DNA of 64,000 nt from Desulfobacteraceae bacterium (GTDB taxonomy: Bacteria; Desulfobacterota; Desulfobacteria; Desulfobacterales; UBA5852): contig JABZFP010000007.1 in NCBI GenBank assembly GCA_014237395.1, positions 226,367 through 290,366 of the forward strand. The letters run 5' to 3'. Shown here piece by piece: positions 7,351 to 15,153 of this stretch. Under the pieces are notes generated by a model. That model worked only from the letters and a program-made list of their open reading frames with translations. It was not told the origin of the DNA and did no database searches. Every line of letters starts with the position of its first letter. The first letter of the stretch is position 1. The translations under genes and the position numbers were made by a program.

Positions 7351-8466
7351 TTATCCGACATATTCAAGCAGGATCATGGTCAAGTCATCCTGCAGCCGTA
7401 TGGCATTGGAAAATTTCAGGAGCGCTTCTTCCAACTGTCCCATGTGAAAGCCCGCACGCGGATAATCCAACTCATTGAGAATGGTGATGAACCCCTCCTG
7501 TCCCAGTTCATCCCTTGCGGCATTGTGCACCTCGAAAGCGCCGTCGCTGCAGACCATTAGCCGGTCTCCGGGTTTTAACGTCGTCGACAGTTCGGCATAT
7601 GCGTTGCCGGTGGCAATACCGAGCGGAGTGCCGGGCGTTTGCAGCCATTGGGGTTGGCCGTCTTTGGGCAACAGCAGTGGTGGAGGGCCGCCGGCACCGG
7701 CCAGTTTCAGTGTGCCGCTTCGGGCATCGAAAACGCCGCAAATCGCAGTGGCAAAGCTATTGTCCGGTCCAAACACCTGGACAAGGTCGTCGTTGGCTGC
7801 TGCCGTAAATGCCTTCGGTTCGGTCCGAAGGTCGTGGTACTTGTTCCAAACGAGGTTCAAATGCACGCTATAAAGAGCCGCCGCCAACCCATGCCCCACC
7901 ATGTCCGCCAGCATGAAGGTGTATCGATCATCGGATTCGGCCTGGATGGCATAAAAATCGCCACCGACCATGTCCCTGGGACGGTACAGGGTTGAAAACC
8001 GCAGGCGTGCATCAGGTGGTAGGTCCACGCTGTTGATACGGTCCTGGATCTGTTTGGCCCGCCGCAGGTCCGGCATCACCGGCGATAGGTCCCGGAAGGT
8101 TTCCACGCCGCCGATGACCTCTCCGGCCGGGTTGCGAAGCGGCGCGACATCCACCCGCATGGGAATGCGCCGGCCGTTTTTGCCCCGAGCGAAAACAATA
8201 ATGGGTACGCTCGCCTCGACACCGGTGACCATGGCCCGGTAAAGGGGGCAGCTCTCTTCGCCGCACAGTGGCCGTCCGTCCTTGTCGATGTGGTTGAGGA
8301 TGTTGTCACGGCATGAATGCCCCAGGACGTCCTCCGGCCGCCACCCCGTAATAGCTTCCGCCTTCTTGCTCCAATAAATAATTTTCCGGTTGCGATCGCA
8401 GACATAGACGCCGACGTTCATCGCGTCCAGAATAGCCTCGGGTGATACCCAGTTGTCGTCTAACAT
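7351..8466 (-). CDS. PAS domain PP2C-type serine phosphatase
   Basis: A 371-residue protein. Residues about 8-125 form a PAS domain that includes the Cys-bearing insertion (GHSCRDNIL, then PLCGEESCPLYRAM) found in one PAS subfamily. After a helical linker, residues 150-370 form a SpoIIE/RsbU-type phosphatase with GGDFYAI, LADMVGHGLAAALYS, CSDGAFEV and DDLTMILLEY. It would sense a ligand or redox state and dephosphorylate a STAS-like partner. It is the second such phosphatase in the window, and no partner gene is adjacent. The ATG at 8466 is preferred over a GTG one codon earlier because AGGGG lies 6 bases upstream. A possible tiny frame (8489-8596) precedes it. Confidence 0.88.
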   Translation of the reverse strand: MLDDNWVSPEAILDAMNVGVYVCDRNRKIIYWSKKAEAITGWRPEDVLGHSCRDNILNHIDKDGRPLCGEESCPLYRAMVTGVEASVPIIVFARGKNGRRIPMRVDVAPLRNPAGEVIGGVETFRDLSPVMPDLRRAKQIQDRINSVDLPPDARLRFSTLYRPRDMVGGDFYAIQAESDDRYTFMLADMVGHGLAAALYSVHLNLVWNKYHDLRTEPKAFTAAANDDLVQVFGPDNSFATAICGVFDARSGTLKLAGAGGPPPLLLPKDGQPQWLQTPGTPLGIATGNAYAELSTTLKPGDRLMVCSDGAFEVHNAARDELGQEGFITILNELDYPRAGFHMGQLEEALLKFSNAIRLQDDLTMILLEYVG

Positions 8467-8488
8467 CACCTACCCCTGGTGGCCTGCA

Positions 8489-8596
8489 TCAATCGGGATT
8501 GATCCTTGACATCCTGGTGCCCGGCACCCCCATACCGGCCATCAAGCTCTCCTGAGCAAAAAGGAAGGCATCGATGTCCTCCTTGATGATCTCCAT
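8489..8596 (-). CDS. Possible 35-residue small protein or gene remnant
   Basis: The frame reads MEIIKEDIDAFLFAQES, then LMAGMGVPGTRMSRINPD and TGA. Codon choice is GC3-rich like that of neighbouring genes, and the sequence looks like the C-terminus of a folded protein. The frame is open back to a TGA at 8627-8629, but no ribosome site precedes the ATG or the GTG at 8608. It could be a small protein translated with the phosphatase 22 bases downstream, or the tail of a decayed gene. Confidence 0.3.
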   Translation of the reverse strand: MEIIKEDIDAFLFAQESLMAGMGVPGTRMSRINPD

Positions 8597-8635
8597 GCGG
8601 GACGACACAAAAACGATTGGAAAAAGTCAGGCGGC

Positions 8636-9355
8636 TCAGTCCGATGGATCGACCGCCTCAAGTTCGATGCAGGCGTCCTGATTTCCTAAATCACAGGCCA
8701 ATGATAAGGATTCGATAGCTCTTTCAGTTTCATGCATTCCTTTGAACCCCATTGCCTTGGCATGAAACAGCGTCCCCCAATGAGGGTATTTCTTTTCGAG
8801 ATGATCCAGATAGATAATGGCCATCCGCCAATGGTGTTTTCGGATATAGCGATACGCGCGAGACAAGTCCTTGGCCGGATCGAGGGCTTGCGGCACAACC
8901 GGTTCCATTTCTTCCTGAAATGAAAATTGCATCTCTTCCTTTTCCAGCGCCGCGTTCCTGATTTCGGCTTTGACGAAATCGCCCAGCGAGACGACGGCGT
9001 TAATCGTGATGGTGTAACTGTCGTTCTTTTCAGAAAACGATTCATTTACCACATGAAATTGCAGCTCATTGGCCGCGAGGCAAAAGATTTCTCTTTGCTT
9101 GTCGCCGTAGTCTATGGGCAATCCTCCGCTGGCCAAAGTTTCAGCGGACCGGAGAACCGCCTTGTGCTGAGCACCAAAAAGCGCGAGGGCCCGTACTGTT
9201 TCCCGAGTGTCGCCGGGCCCCGCGCGATATGAAAAGGTGGTCACCGTCTGCATTCCCTGAAGATCGTTATCCGTCTCGGACAGCGCCACAGCCGGGTGTG
9301 AATGCAACAGCACCATGACCAGCAAAAGGATTTTAACAGTCGTTTGCAGTTTCAT
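8636..9355 (-). CDS. Exported hypothetical protein, 239 residues
   Basis: A signal peptide is clear (MKLQTTVKILLLVMVLLHSH, cleavage probably after AVA near residue 25). The mature part has a beta-rich region (about 40-135) resembling small periplasmic domains and then helical, TPR-like repeats (YIRKHHWRMAIIYLDHLEKK; AIESLSLACDLGNQDACIEL, which resembles a Sel1-type repeat). It is probably periplasmic. No enzyme motif is seen. It is followed by the small frame and the PAS-PP2C gene on the same strand and preceded by a lipoprotein gene, without tight coupling. Confidence 0.7.
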   Translation of the reverse strand: MKLQTTVKILLLVMVLLHSHPAVALSETDNDLQGMQTVTTFSYRAGPGDTRETVRALALFGAQHKAVLRSAETLASGGLPIDYGDKQREIFCLAANELQFHVVNESFSEKNDSYTITINAVVSLGDFVKAEIRNAALEKEEMQFSFQEEMEPVVPQALDPAKDLSRAYRYIRKHHWRMAIIYLDHLEKKYPHWGTLFHAKAMGFKGMHETERAIESLSLACDLGNQDACIELEAVDPSD

Positions 9356-9509
9356 TTTTGGAGGGCCAACAGGTCCGTTTTTTATCCAAAGGGCTTCGCA
9401 GAGCGGAGATACCTTTTCGGAGCGGAGGGCTTTGACCGCATGCGACGCTTCTTGCCCAGATTATTTTACAGCCCATATTGACGGATGGGAACGGATGAAC
9501 GGCGATCCT

Positions 9510-9893
9510 TCAGGAGTGGCCACATTTCACCAGCTTCTCCTGGGTCCCGTTATGATTAAAGGCGAGACTGAAGCTGCTGCCATTGTCATCCCATACCTGG
9601 CGGATGATCCATTCCTCCGCCTTTCCGGTTTCCGTTTCAACTTTGAGATGCACGCTGTATGAGCCCGTATTGACTTTATCGATGGTGGCCGGGTAGGGGT
9701 GTCCGTCGAGAGTTATCGTATTCGGTTCGGCGGCGAGGCTGATCTGAACGTTGCAATCGCCCTCCGCACGCTGCCATGTGCCGCTGATCTGGGTTGATAT
9801 ATTTTCCCCGTTGCCGCAGCCGATTAAAAGTGAAATCGTAAACAACAAGGCCGCTGTGAGTGTAACGCATGATATTTGGGGTGATCGCTGCAT
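9510..9893 (-). CDS. Hypothetical lipoprotein, 127 residues
   Basis: A type II signal peptide is visible: a hydrophobic core (LTAALLFTISLLIGC) with lipobox LIGC, so Cys26 would be lipidated. The mature domain is a small beta-rich module beginning with an ISGTWQRAEGDC stretch, a form seen in lipocalin-like or META-like lipoproteins, but no specific family is assigned. A GGAG ribosome site precedes the ATG at the right distance. It lies downstream of the receiver operon on the same strand after a 90-base gap. Confidence 0.7.
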   Translation of the reverse strand: MQRSPQISCVTLTAALLFTISLLIGCGNGENISTQISGTWQRAEGDCNVQISLAAEPNTITLDGHPYPATIDKVNTGSYSVHLKVETETGKAEEWIIRQVWDDNGSSFSLAFNHNGTQEKLVKCGHS

Positions 9894-9986
9894 GAAAAGT
9901 CTCCTTTGTGGCGTTGATATGTTGCTTGTTGATTGACACGATACGTCGATATCAGAAGCGTCGGAGGTTTTTCCTGTAAACGCCGC

Positions 9987-10481
9987 CTATTTTTGGCCAT
10001 CATCGAGTTTGGCGAGTTCTTTGAGAATACCCAAGGGGGATTGACCCATGGATAGCCTCTGAATGGCTTCCATCCGGTTTGCGTTGGTCTCGAACTTTTT
10101 TTGCATTCGCAGATGATAGGCATCCTTGAGCACTTCGATCAGTTTGTCGAAATCATAAGGCTTCTCGAGATATTTGAATGCACCGAGTTTGGTGCATTCC
10201 ACGGCCGAGTCCACCGTGGCGTGCCCGGTCAGCATGATGATCTCAATGAATTTATGCTTCTGCTTGAGAATTTTGAGAACCTCTGCGCCATCGGTTCCCG
10301 GCATCTGCAGATCCACCACGGCCACATCAAAGCCCCCTTTACCGGCGGCTTCGATGGCGGCGTCGCCGTCGGTTGCCGTCGTTACGGTGAAGCCCTTGAG
10401 GGTCAGCCGGTCTGCAACAGCGGTCAAAAATTTGACTTCGTCATCGACCAAAAGAATGTTAATCGCGTTTTCTGGGTTCAT
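9987..10481 (-). CDS. Single-domain response regulator with helical tail
   Basis: A 164-residue protein with a receiver in residues 8-125: acidic pair in LLVDDEVK, phosphoacceptor Asp57 in VVDLQMPGTDG, Thr in MLTGHAT and Lys in YLEKPYD. The remaining 40 residues are helical with no DNA-binding motif. The ATG at 10481 is chosen because GGTGGAGG lies 5 bases before it; an in-frame GTG at 10493 would overlap that site. It is the last gene of the operon that starts at 17278 and follows the kinase-like/receiver fusion by 27 bases. Confidence 0.88.
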   Translation of the reverse strand: MNPENAINILLVDDEVKFLTAVADRLTLKGFTVTTATDGDAAIEAAGKGGFDVAVVDLQMPGTDGAEVLKILKQKHKFIEIIMLTGHATVDSAVECTKLGAFKYLEKPYDFDKLIEVLKDAYHLRMQKKFETNANRMEAIQRLSMGQSPLGILKELAKLDDGQK

Positions 10482-10508
10482 GGCGTCCTCCACCCGTGAG
10501 GGTTAAAA

Positions 10509-11741
10509 TTAATGTGACTTCTGACCTGCGCGTTTTTGACGGATTTTTTCGTTAGCGGCCTTGATGGTTTTGCTCAGCTCATCGATGTCGACCGATTTTG
10601 AGAGATAGGCAAAAGCGCCTAATTCCAAGCACGTTTTTTTATCGGCTTCCGATCCCTGGCTGGTTAAAACAATAACCTCGATCGCCGGGTTGGTCTTTTT
10701 CACGCGGCGCAATACTTCGATGCCATCGATCCCCGGCATTCTGAGGTCTAAAATCATGACATCCGGTTCGTCTTCCCGGGCCAATTCGAGAGCCGATTCA
10801 CCATCATAGACCACGGCGGACTCCAGCTCACGCATCATCAATCGTTTGGACAGGGTTTGGACATATTTCTTTTCGTCGTCCACCAGTAAAATCTTCGATG
10901 GTGCGCCGAAATCCTGGCGGCGGTAAACATCGTTCTGGTAATATCCCGGGCCCACCTTGGTCTCAACCGATGTCACGCCCGGCACCTGGCCGGCGATCTC
11001 CTTGAGTTCTTCTTCCAGGCGATTCAGCATCAAAACATGCTTGTTAATGGTCAATGTAACGGCACCTGACCGGACGTCGATTCCTACGTTATGACCTTTC
11101 TTGACCAGCGCAATTTCCACGTGGGCGGCGATACTGAAGTCATCGGCAGCCTGTCTGGAACGCCTGGCAAGTGTGATGACGGAGGTGGCGATGTGTTTTT
11201 CAATTGTTTTGGCAATTTCATCCGGCGGTGTCTTGTCGGTCGGAAAGGCGATATCATAGAGGGAGGCATGCCACGGATCGCGGATGCCAAATAGATTATA
11301 CATCCATGCGGCACGCTTCTCATCTTCCTGGTGGATGATTTTCAGCGCCTCGGGTTGGGTGACTTGGTGCTCGCGGGCGGCAGCCTCAATGCGCGAATTC
11401 ATATCCGCAATCAGGCAGACCCGCAGCACATGATGGATATTGCGGGGGATAAGCTGAGCGGCAAACCCGCAAATGATCAAGTCGTCTTCAGAGAGGCATT
11501 TTGCCAGGGCCAGCCGAAGGTGCGCCAGCGAACGCTCACGTTCACGGGTCAATCGGTTGAATACCGATGTTTTATCGTCAAACACCCGCTCGATCCGATT
11601 CTCAGGTATATCGGAAAGGCGGCTGGCCTCGGCAACGATCTCCCGGTCGGTGATGAGCCGATAACCGGTTTGTGCACCGATTTCCTGGACGACCTGTTGC
11701 TCGTTGCAATAGCTGCCGCTGAATAGGGAAATGACGGGCAT
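10509..11741 (-). CDS. Cytidylate kinase-like / BON / receiver fusion protein
   Basis: A 410-residue three-part protein. Residues 1-190 resemble the cytidylate kinase-like family, but the nucleotide loop is FSGSYCNEQQ, without the usual GxxxxGK motif. Residues about 205-275 resemble a BON domain (HVEIALVKKGHNVGIDVRSG and VPGVTSVETKVGP). Residues 285-405 are a complete receiver (LLVDDEKKY, phosphoacceptor in ILDLRMPGIDG, Lys in YLSKSVD). A perfect AAGGAGG precedes the ATG. It lies between the SulP transporter and another receiver in one operon. The arrangement suggests that phosphorylation modulates a ligand- or nucleotide-binding module; the activity of that module is unknown. Confidence 0.85.
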   Translation of the reverse strand: MPVISLFSGSYCNEQQVVQEIGAQTGYRLITDREIVAEASRLSDIPENRIERVFDDKTSVFNRLTRERERSLAHLRLALAKCLSEDDLIICGFAAQLIPRNIHHVLRVCLIADMNSRIEAAAREHQVTQPEALKIIHQEDEKRAAWMYNLFGIRDPWHASLYDIAFPTDKTPPDEIAKTIEKHIATSVITLARRSRQAADDFSIAAHVEIALVKKGHNVGIDVRSGAVTLTINKHVLMLNRLEEELKEIAGQVPGVTSVETKVGPGYYQNDVYRRQDFGAPSKILLVDDEKKYVQTLSKRLMMRELESAVVYDGESALELAREDEPDVMILDLRMPGIDGIEVLRRVKKTNPAIEVIVLTSQGSEADKKTCLELGAFAYLSKSVDIDELSKTIKAANEKIRQKRAGQKSH

Positions 11742-11756
11742 GGATAATTCCTCCTT

Positions 11757-13889
11757 TTAGGCTTCAACAAGTCGGCAAGCGGTCAACAGTGGGCAGTCCG
11801 CTTCCTGATCGTGTGCGTGAGCGGATTCATGGATGCCGATAATGGCTTTTTCCAATGTCGGGAAAAGATGGTCTTCACCGATTTTCGCCAGAAAGTGCGT
11901 GCGGTCGAACACTTCCAGGACTGACTCGTTGACCCCGCTCATCGATATGTCGATGCCATTGCTTCTGACCCGATCCACCAGCAAGGACAAGGTTTCCTCC
12001 CCCGATGAATCGATGTCGTTTATCCCGTTGGCAACGACGAGGATGTGGTTGAGGCCCTGCTTGCTGCGTATGATTTCGGTTATCGTGTCTTCCAGATAGC
12101 TGGCATTGGCAAAAAAGAGCGGACCATCGAAGCGCACCAGGGTCACATAAGGACATTCCTGAAGCCCATGGGTTGCCACACAGCGCAACTCCTCGTCCTC
12201 CGACCGTGACAAAAAAGCCACCTTGGGGCGCATGCTTTTGTAAAGAAAGACCATCAGGGAGAGCACGACACCGATCATAATTCCCTTGTCCAGGTGGGGG
12301 GCGAACACCATGGTGGCGACAAACGAAATGATGGAGATAGCCCCATCGTACCATTTGGCCTTCCAGGCGTGGATAAAACCGGACACGTTCAACAGACCGA
12401 TGACGGCCATCATAATGACGGCAGCCAGCACGGATTGGGGAAGATGATAAAGCAAGGGGGTAAAAAATAAAAGGACAATCACGACCGCCAGACTGGTGAA
12501 GACGCTTGATAATCCAGTGACGGCCCGGGCCTGAAGATTGACCGCCGAGCGTGAGAATGAACCGGATGTGGGATAACTCTTACCGATCGCGCCGCAGATA
12601 TTGCCCAAGCCTTGGCCGATGAGTTCCTGGTTGGGATCGAGCCGCTGCCCGGTTTTACCCGCCATGGCTTTGGCAATGGAAATCGCTTCCATGAAACCCA
12701 ACAGCGAGATAATCGCCGCGAAAGGCAACAGATGCAGCATGACCCCAAGGTCGATCGGCGGTATGTCCAGCGACGGCAGGCCTTTGGGGATTACGCCGAC
12801 CACGGCCCCGCCGCCCATCATCTTGAGGTTGTCGGTGTCCAGGGGTTCGTTGCCGACCTTGATCCGCCATGTACGTCCGTCGCTTTCCATGCCGGGCGGG
12901 GTTTCATCTTTTGGATAAAAGTGAAGGGCGCCATCGGCCTGGGGAACGCCGTCCAGCAGGGTTGCTCTGATTTGTTCCCGGCAGTCGTGGGCTTCCGCCT
13001 GCAGGCGTGAAATCTTCAGGTTGACCACCTCCACCATGTGTTCAATATCCAGAATGCTGATATCGTCGTGGCGCTCTTTAGCGTTGCTGGATGCTTCACC
13101 GAGACGGGCCCGCTCTTCGGCAAGTGGCGGCACCGCTGCGGAGGCCATGTTGAACTGTTCGATCAGGGTGTGAACCGCAGGGGATTCAATCGCTTCGATG
13201 CCGACGTTTTGGTCATGTTGGAAACCGGTTGCCCAGGAGATGGAGGTGGTGATGACCACGGCCACGAGAACATTGGGGATCCGGGGCGAAAGCCACTTGA
13301 GGCCGTACATGACGGCGAAGGCGAATATCCCCATCAACAGGGTCGGCCAGTGGGTGTAGTGGGTGGCCGCCTTGACGACGTGGATAATGGTTTCGTAATG
13401 GTGCGGCGCGGTGTCGACGTAAACGCCGAACATCTTGGACAACTGTGACGAGGCGATAATGATGGCGGCGGCGTTGGTAAAGCCGTTGACCACCGGGTGA
13501 GACAGAAAATTGACCACCAGCCCCAACCGCAGGATGCCCAGCGTCAATTGGAAAATGCCGACCATGAGGGCCAGCAGGATGGCATAGGCAATGTATCCCG
13601 GGCTGCCCGCGGTGGCCAGCGGCGCAAGGGAGGCCGCCGTCATCAGCGACACCACCGCCACGGGTCCGGTGGCCAGCTGGCGACTGGATCCGAATAGGGC
13701 GGCAACCATCGGCGGCAGAAAAGAAGCATAAAGCCCGTAGTAGGCTGGCAGTCCCGCGAGTTGGGCGTAGGCCATGGATTGAGGGATCAGAACCAGGGCC
13801 ACGGTCAGGCCCGAAAGCGCGTCGAGTTGCAGAGATGCCTTGTCGTAATGTTTAAACCACGCCATGAACGGAAATACCTTTGCCAGCAT
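11757..13889 (-). CDS. SulP family anion transporter with STAS domain
   Basis: A 710-residue inner-membrane protein. The N-terminal core has the SulP signature (SGLTVALVLIPQSMAYAQL, GLPAYYGLYASFLPP), about 10-12 membrane segments, and a C-terminal STAS domain from about residue 575 (VRFDGPLFFANASYLED). SulP proteins carry sulfate, bicarbonate or other anions. An unusual hydrophilic insertion of roughly 120 residues (about 245-375, including a coiled-coil part, IEHMVEVVNLKISRLQAEAH) splits the transport core. AGGAG lies 6 bases before the ATG. Its place inside a two-component operon suggests that transport is sensed or regulated. The substrate is not determined; sulfate is plausible if the host reduces sulfate. 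Confidence 0.9.
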   Translation of the reverse strand: MLAKVFPFMAWFKHYDKASLQLDALSGLTVALVLIPQSMAYAQLAGLPAYYGLYASFLPPMVAALFGSSRQLATGPVAVVSLMTAASLAPLATAGSPGYIAYAILLALMVGIFQLTLGILRLGLVVNFLSHPVVNGFTNAAAIIIASSQLSKMFGVYVDTAPHHYETIIHVVKAATHYTHWPTLLMGIFAFAVMYGLKWLSPRIPNVLVAVVITTSISWATGFQHDQNVGIEAIESPAVHTLIEQFNMASAAVPPLAEERARLGEASSNAKERHDDISILDIEHMVEVVNLKISRLQAEAHDCREQIRATLLDGVPQADGALHFYPKDETPPGMESDGRTWRIKVGNEPLDTDNLKMMGGGAVVGVIPKGLPSLDIPPIDLGVMLHLLPFAAIISLLGFMEAISIAKAMAGKTGQRLDPNQELIGQGLGNICGAIGKSYPTSGSFSRSAVNLQARAVTGLSSVFTSLAVVIVLLFFTPLLYHLPQSVLAAVIMMAVIGLLNVSGFIHAWKAKWYDGAISIISFVATMVFAPHLDKGIMIGVVLSLMVFLYKSMRPKVAFLSRSEDEELRCVATHGLQECPYVTLVRFDGPLFFANASYLEDTITEIIRSKQGLNHILVVANGINDIDSSGEETLSLLVDRVRSNGIDISMSGVNESVLEVFDRTHFLAKIGEDHLFPTLEKAIIGIHESAHAHDQEADCPLLTACRLVEA

Positions 13890-13983
13890 GTGCCACTCCT
13901 ATCCTTGTGTTTTTTTGCTGCTGAGATCTTTGCCCTGGTGCCGCCATTCGTTTCAGGTTGTTTTCATACAATCTTCCTCCGGA

Positions 13984-14751
13984 TTATGGCCGGTTGCGCA
14001 GACTGTCCTCCTCGGCCGGCATTTCCGGTGCGCCCGGCTGCGCGGCAAGGCCTTCCATGGAGACCGGAACACCAATTTCCAGGCGATTCGCCTCACGGTC
14101 CGAATGGATGGAAACGCCGATCGATGCCGCCATGCGCTTGATGCGGTCATCGGGGAAGACGTCAAATTCCTTGGGACAAAAGCCATCAAAAAGGATCCGC
14201 CAGGTGGAGTTATTTTGGGATAGAATGGATAGTTCCAGTTTTGTCCCCGGGCCGGTATTCTGAAACGAACAGACCACCGCCTGATAGATGACGGCCTGGA
14301 GAATGAACGGGCAGGTCGTCGCCATGGGGGTAACCCCATCGATAGCGTGAAGGCTTATTTTCCCGGCGAAGGAGAGGTAGCCGGAAAGATTGCGGACCAG
14401 GTCCAGGATTTCCATCAGATCGACGGATACAACGGGGGTATCGACACTGTGGGAGAATCGATTCATCTGCCGGATGATGGTGAATCCCCGCTGAATTTCT
14501 TCGATGATACTTTCGGTGCTGCTGGTAAGCATATCCGGGTCGAGGGGGGTTCCCCCCCGGGCCATTTCCGACAAGTCGCCCAGCAACCCGGTCGTTTCCG
14601 AGATGATGGCCATGACGTTTTTCAACTCATGGGAAATCGAGGCGTTGACCTTGCCGAAAAAAGCCAGGCTGTCGTATCCAAACCACTCTTTCACGTTGTC
14701 CATCGGTACCCCCCCACCTTTAACATCATTTCCCGTTGCAGGAACATCCAT
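13984..14751 (-). CDS. Kinase-like protein with H box but degenerate ATPase domain
   Basis: A 255-residue soluble protein. It has a DHp-like helix with SISHELKNVMAIISE, a good H box, and a second helix (FTIIRQMNRFSHSVD). The following region aligns in position with a HATPase domain but shows no N-box asparagine (the segment reads FILQAVIYQAVVCSF), no DxGxG and no glycine-rich G2 loop. It therefore may not bind ATP and may act as a phosphotransfer or scaffold protein. GGGAGG precedes the ATG at 14751; a second start at 14703 also has a purine-rich site. It lies 18 bases after a receiver gene and upstream of the SulP gene. Confidence 0.72.
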   Translation of the reverse strand: MDVPATGNDVKGGGVPMDNVKEWFGYDSLAFFGKVNASISHELKNVMAIISETTGLLGDLSEMARGGTPLDPDMLTSSTESIIEEIQRGFTIIRQMNRFSHSVDTPVVSVDLMEILDLVRNLSGYLSFAGKISLHAIDGVTPMATTCPFILQAVIYQAVVCSFQNTGPGTKLELSILSQNNSTWRILFDGFCPKEFDVFPDDRIKRMAASIGVSIHSDREANRLEIGVPVSMEGLAAQPGAPEMPAEEDSLRNRP

Positions 14752-14769
14752 GGCGTCGCTCCCTCCCGA

Positions 14770-15153
14770 TCATCCGTCGGGATCGGAGGCTCCTGGCGGC
14801 CTATCGGTCAGGCGATTCAAGGTTTCAATCAGTTCTTCGATCTGCAATGGTTTGGGAAGATAGTTCTCCGCCTCGAGGGCCCCCGTCGTATAATCTGTTT
14901 TGGAGCCGTGGCCGGTCAGAAAAACGAACTTCATCCGCTCGTCCAGCAAGCCCAGTCTCCGCTTCAATTCAATACCGCCGATGCCCGGCATTTTGACATC
15001 GAGGATGGCCACATCAAAGCGGTGGCCCTGTTCGACCGTGTCCAGCGCCTTTTCACCGGAGAAAAAGACCTCCGCCTCTATTCCTCTTAAGGCCAAGCGT
15101 TTGGCCAGCATCAGCGCGAACTTCTGTTCATCATCTACCAGCAAGACCTTCAT
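14770..15153 (-). CDS. Single-domain response regulator (CheY-like)
   Basis: A 127-residue receiver: LLVDDEQK, phosphoacceptor Asp52 in AILDVKMPGIGG, Thr in FLTGHGS and Lys in YLPKPLQ. There is no output domain, so it probably acts by phosphotransfer or protein contact. The ATG at 15153 overlaps the kinase stop (ATGA), which fixes the start and shows coupling; a longer upstream frame is only the shadow of the kinase gene. Confidence 0.92.
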   Translation of the reverse strand: MKVLLVDDEQKFALMLAKRLALRGIEAEVFFSGEKALDTVEQGHRFDVAILDVKMPGIGGIELKRRLGLLDERMKFVFLTGHGSKTDYTTGALEAENYLPKPLQIEELIETLNRLTDRPPGASDPDG

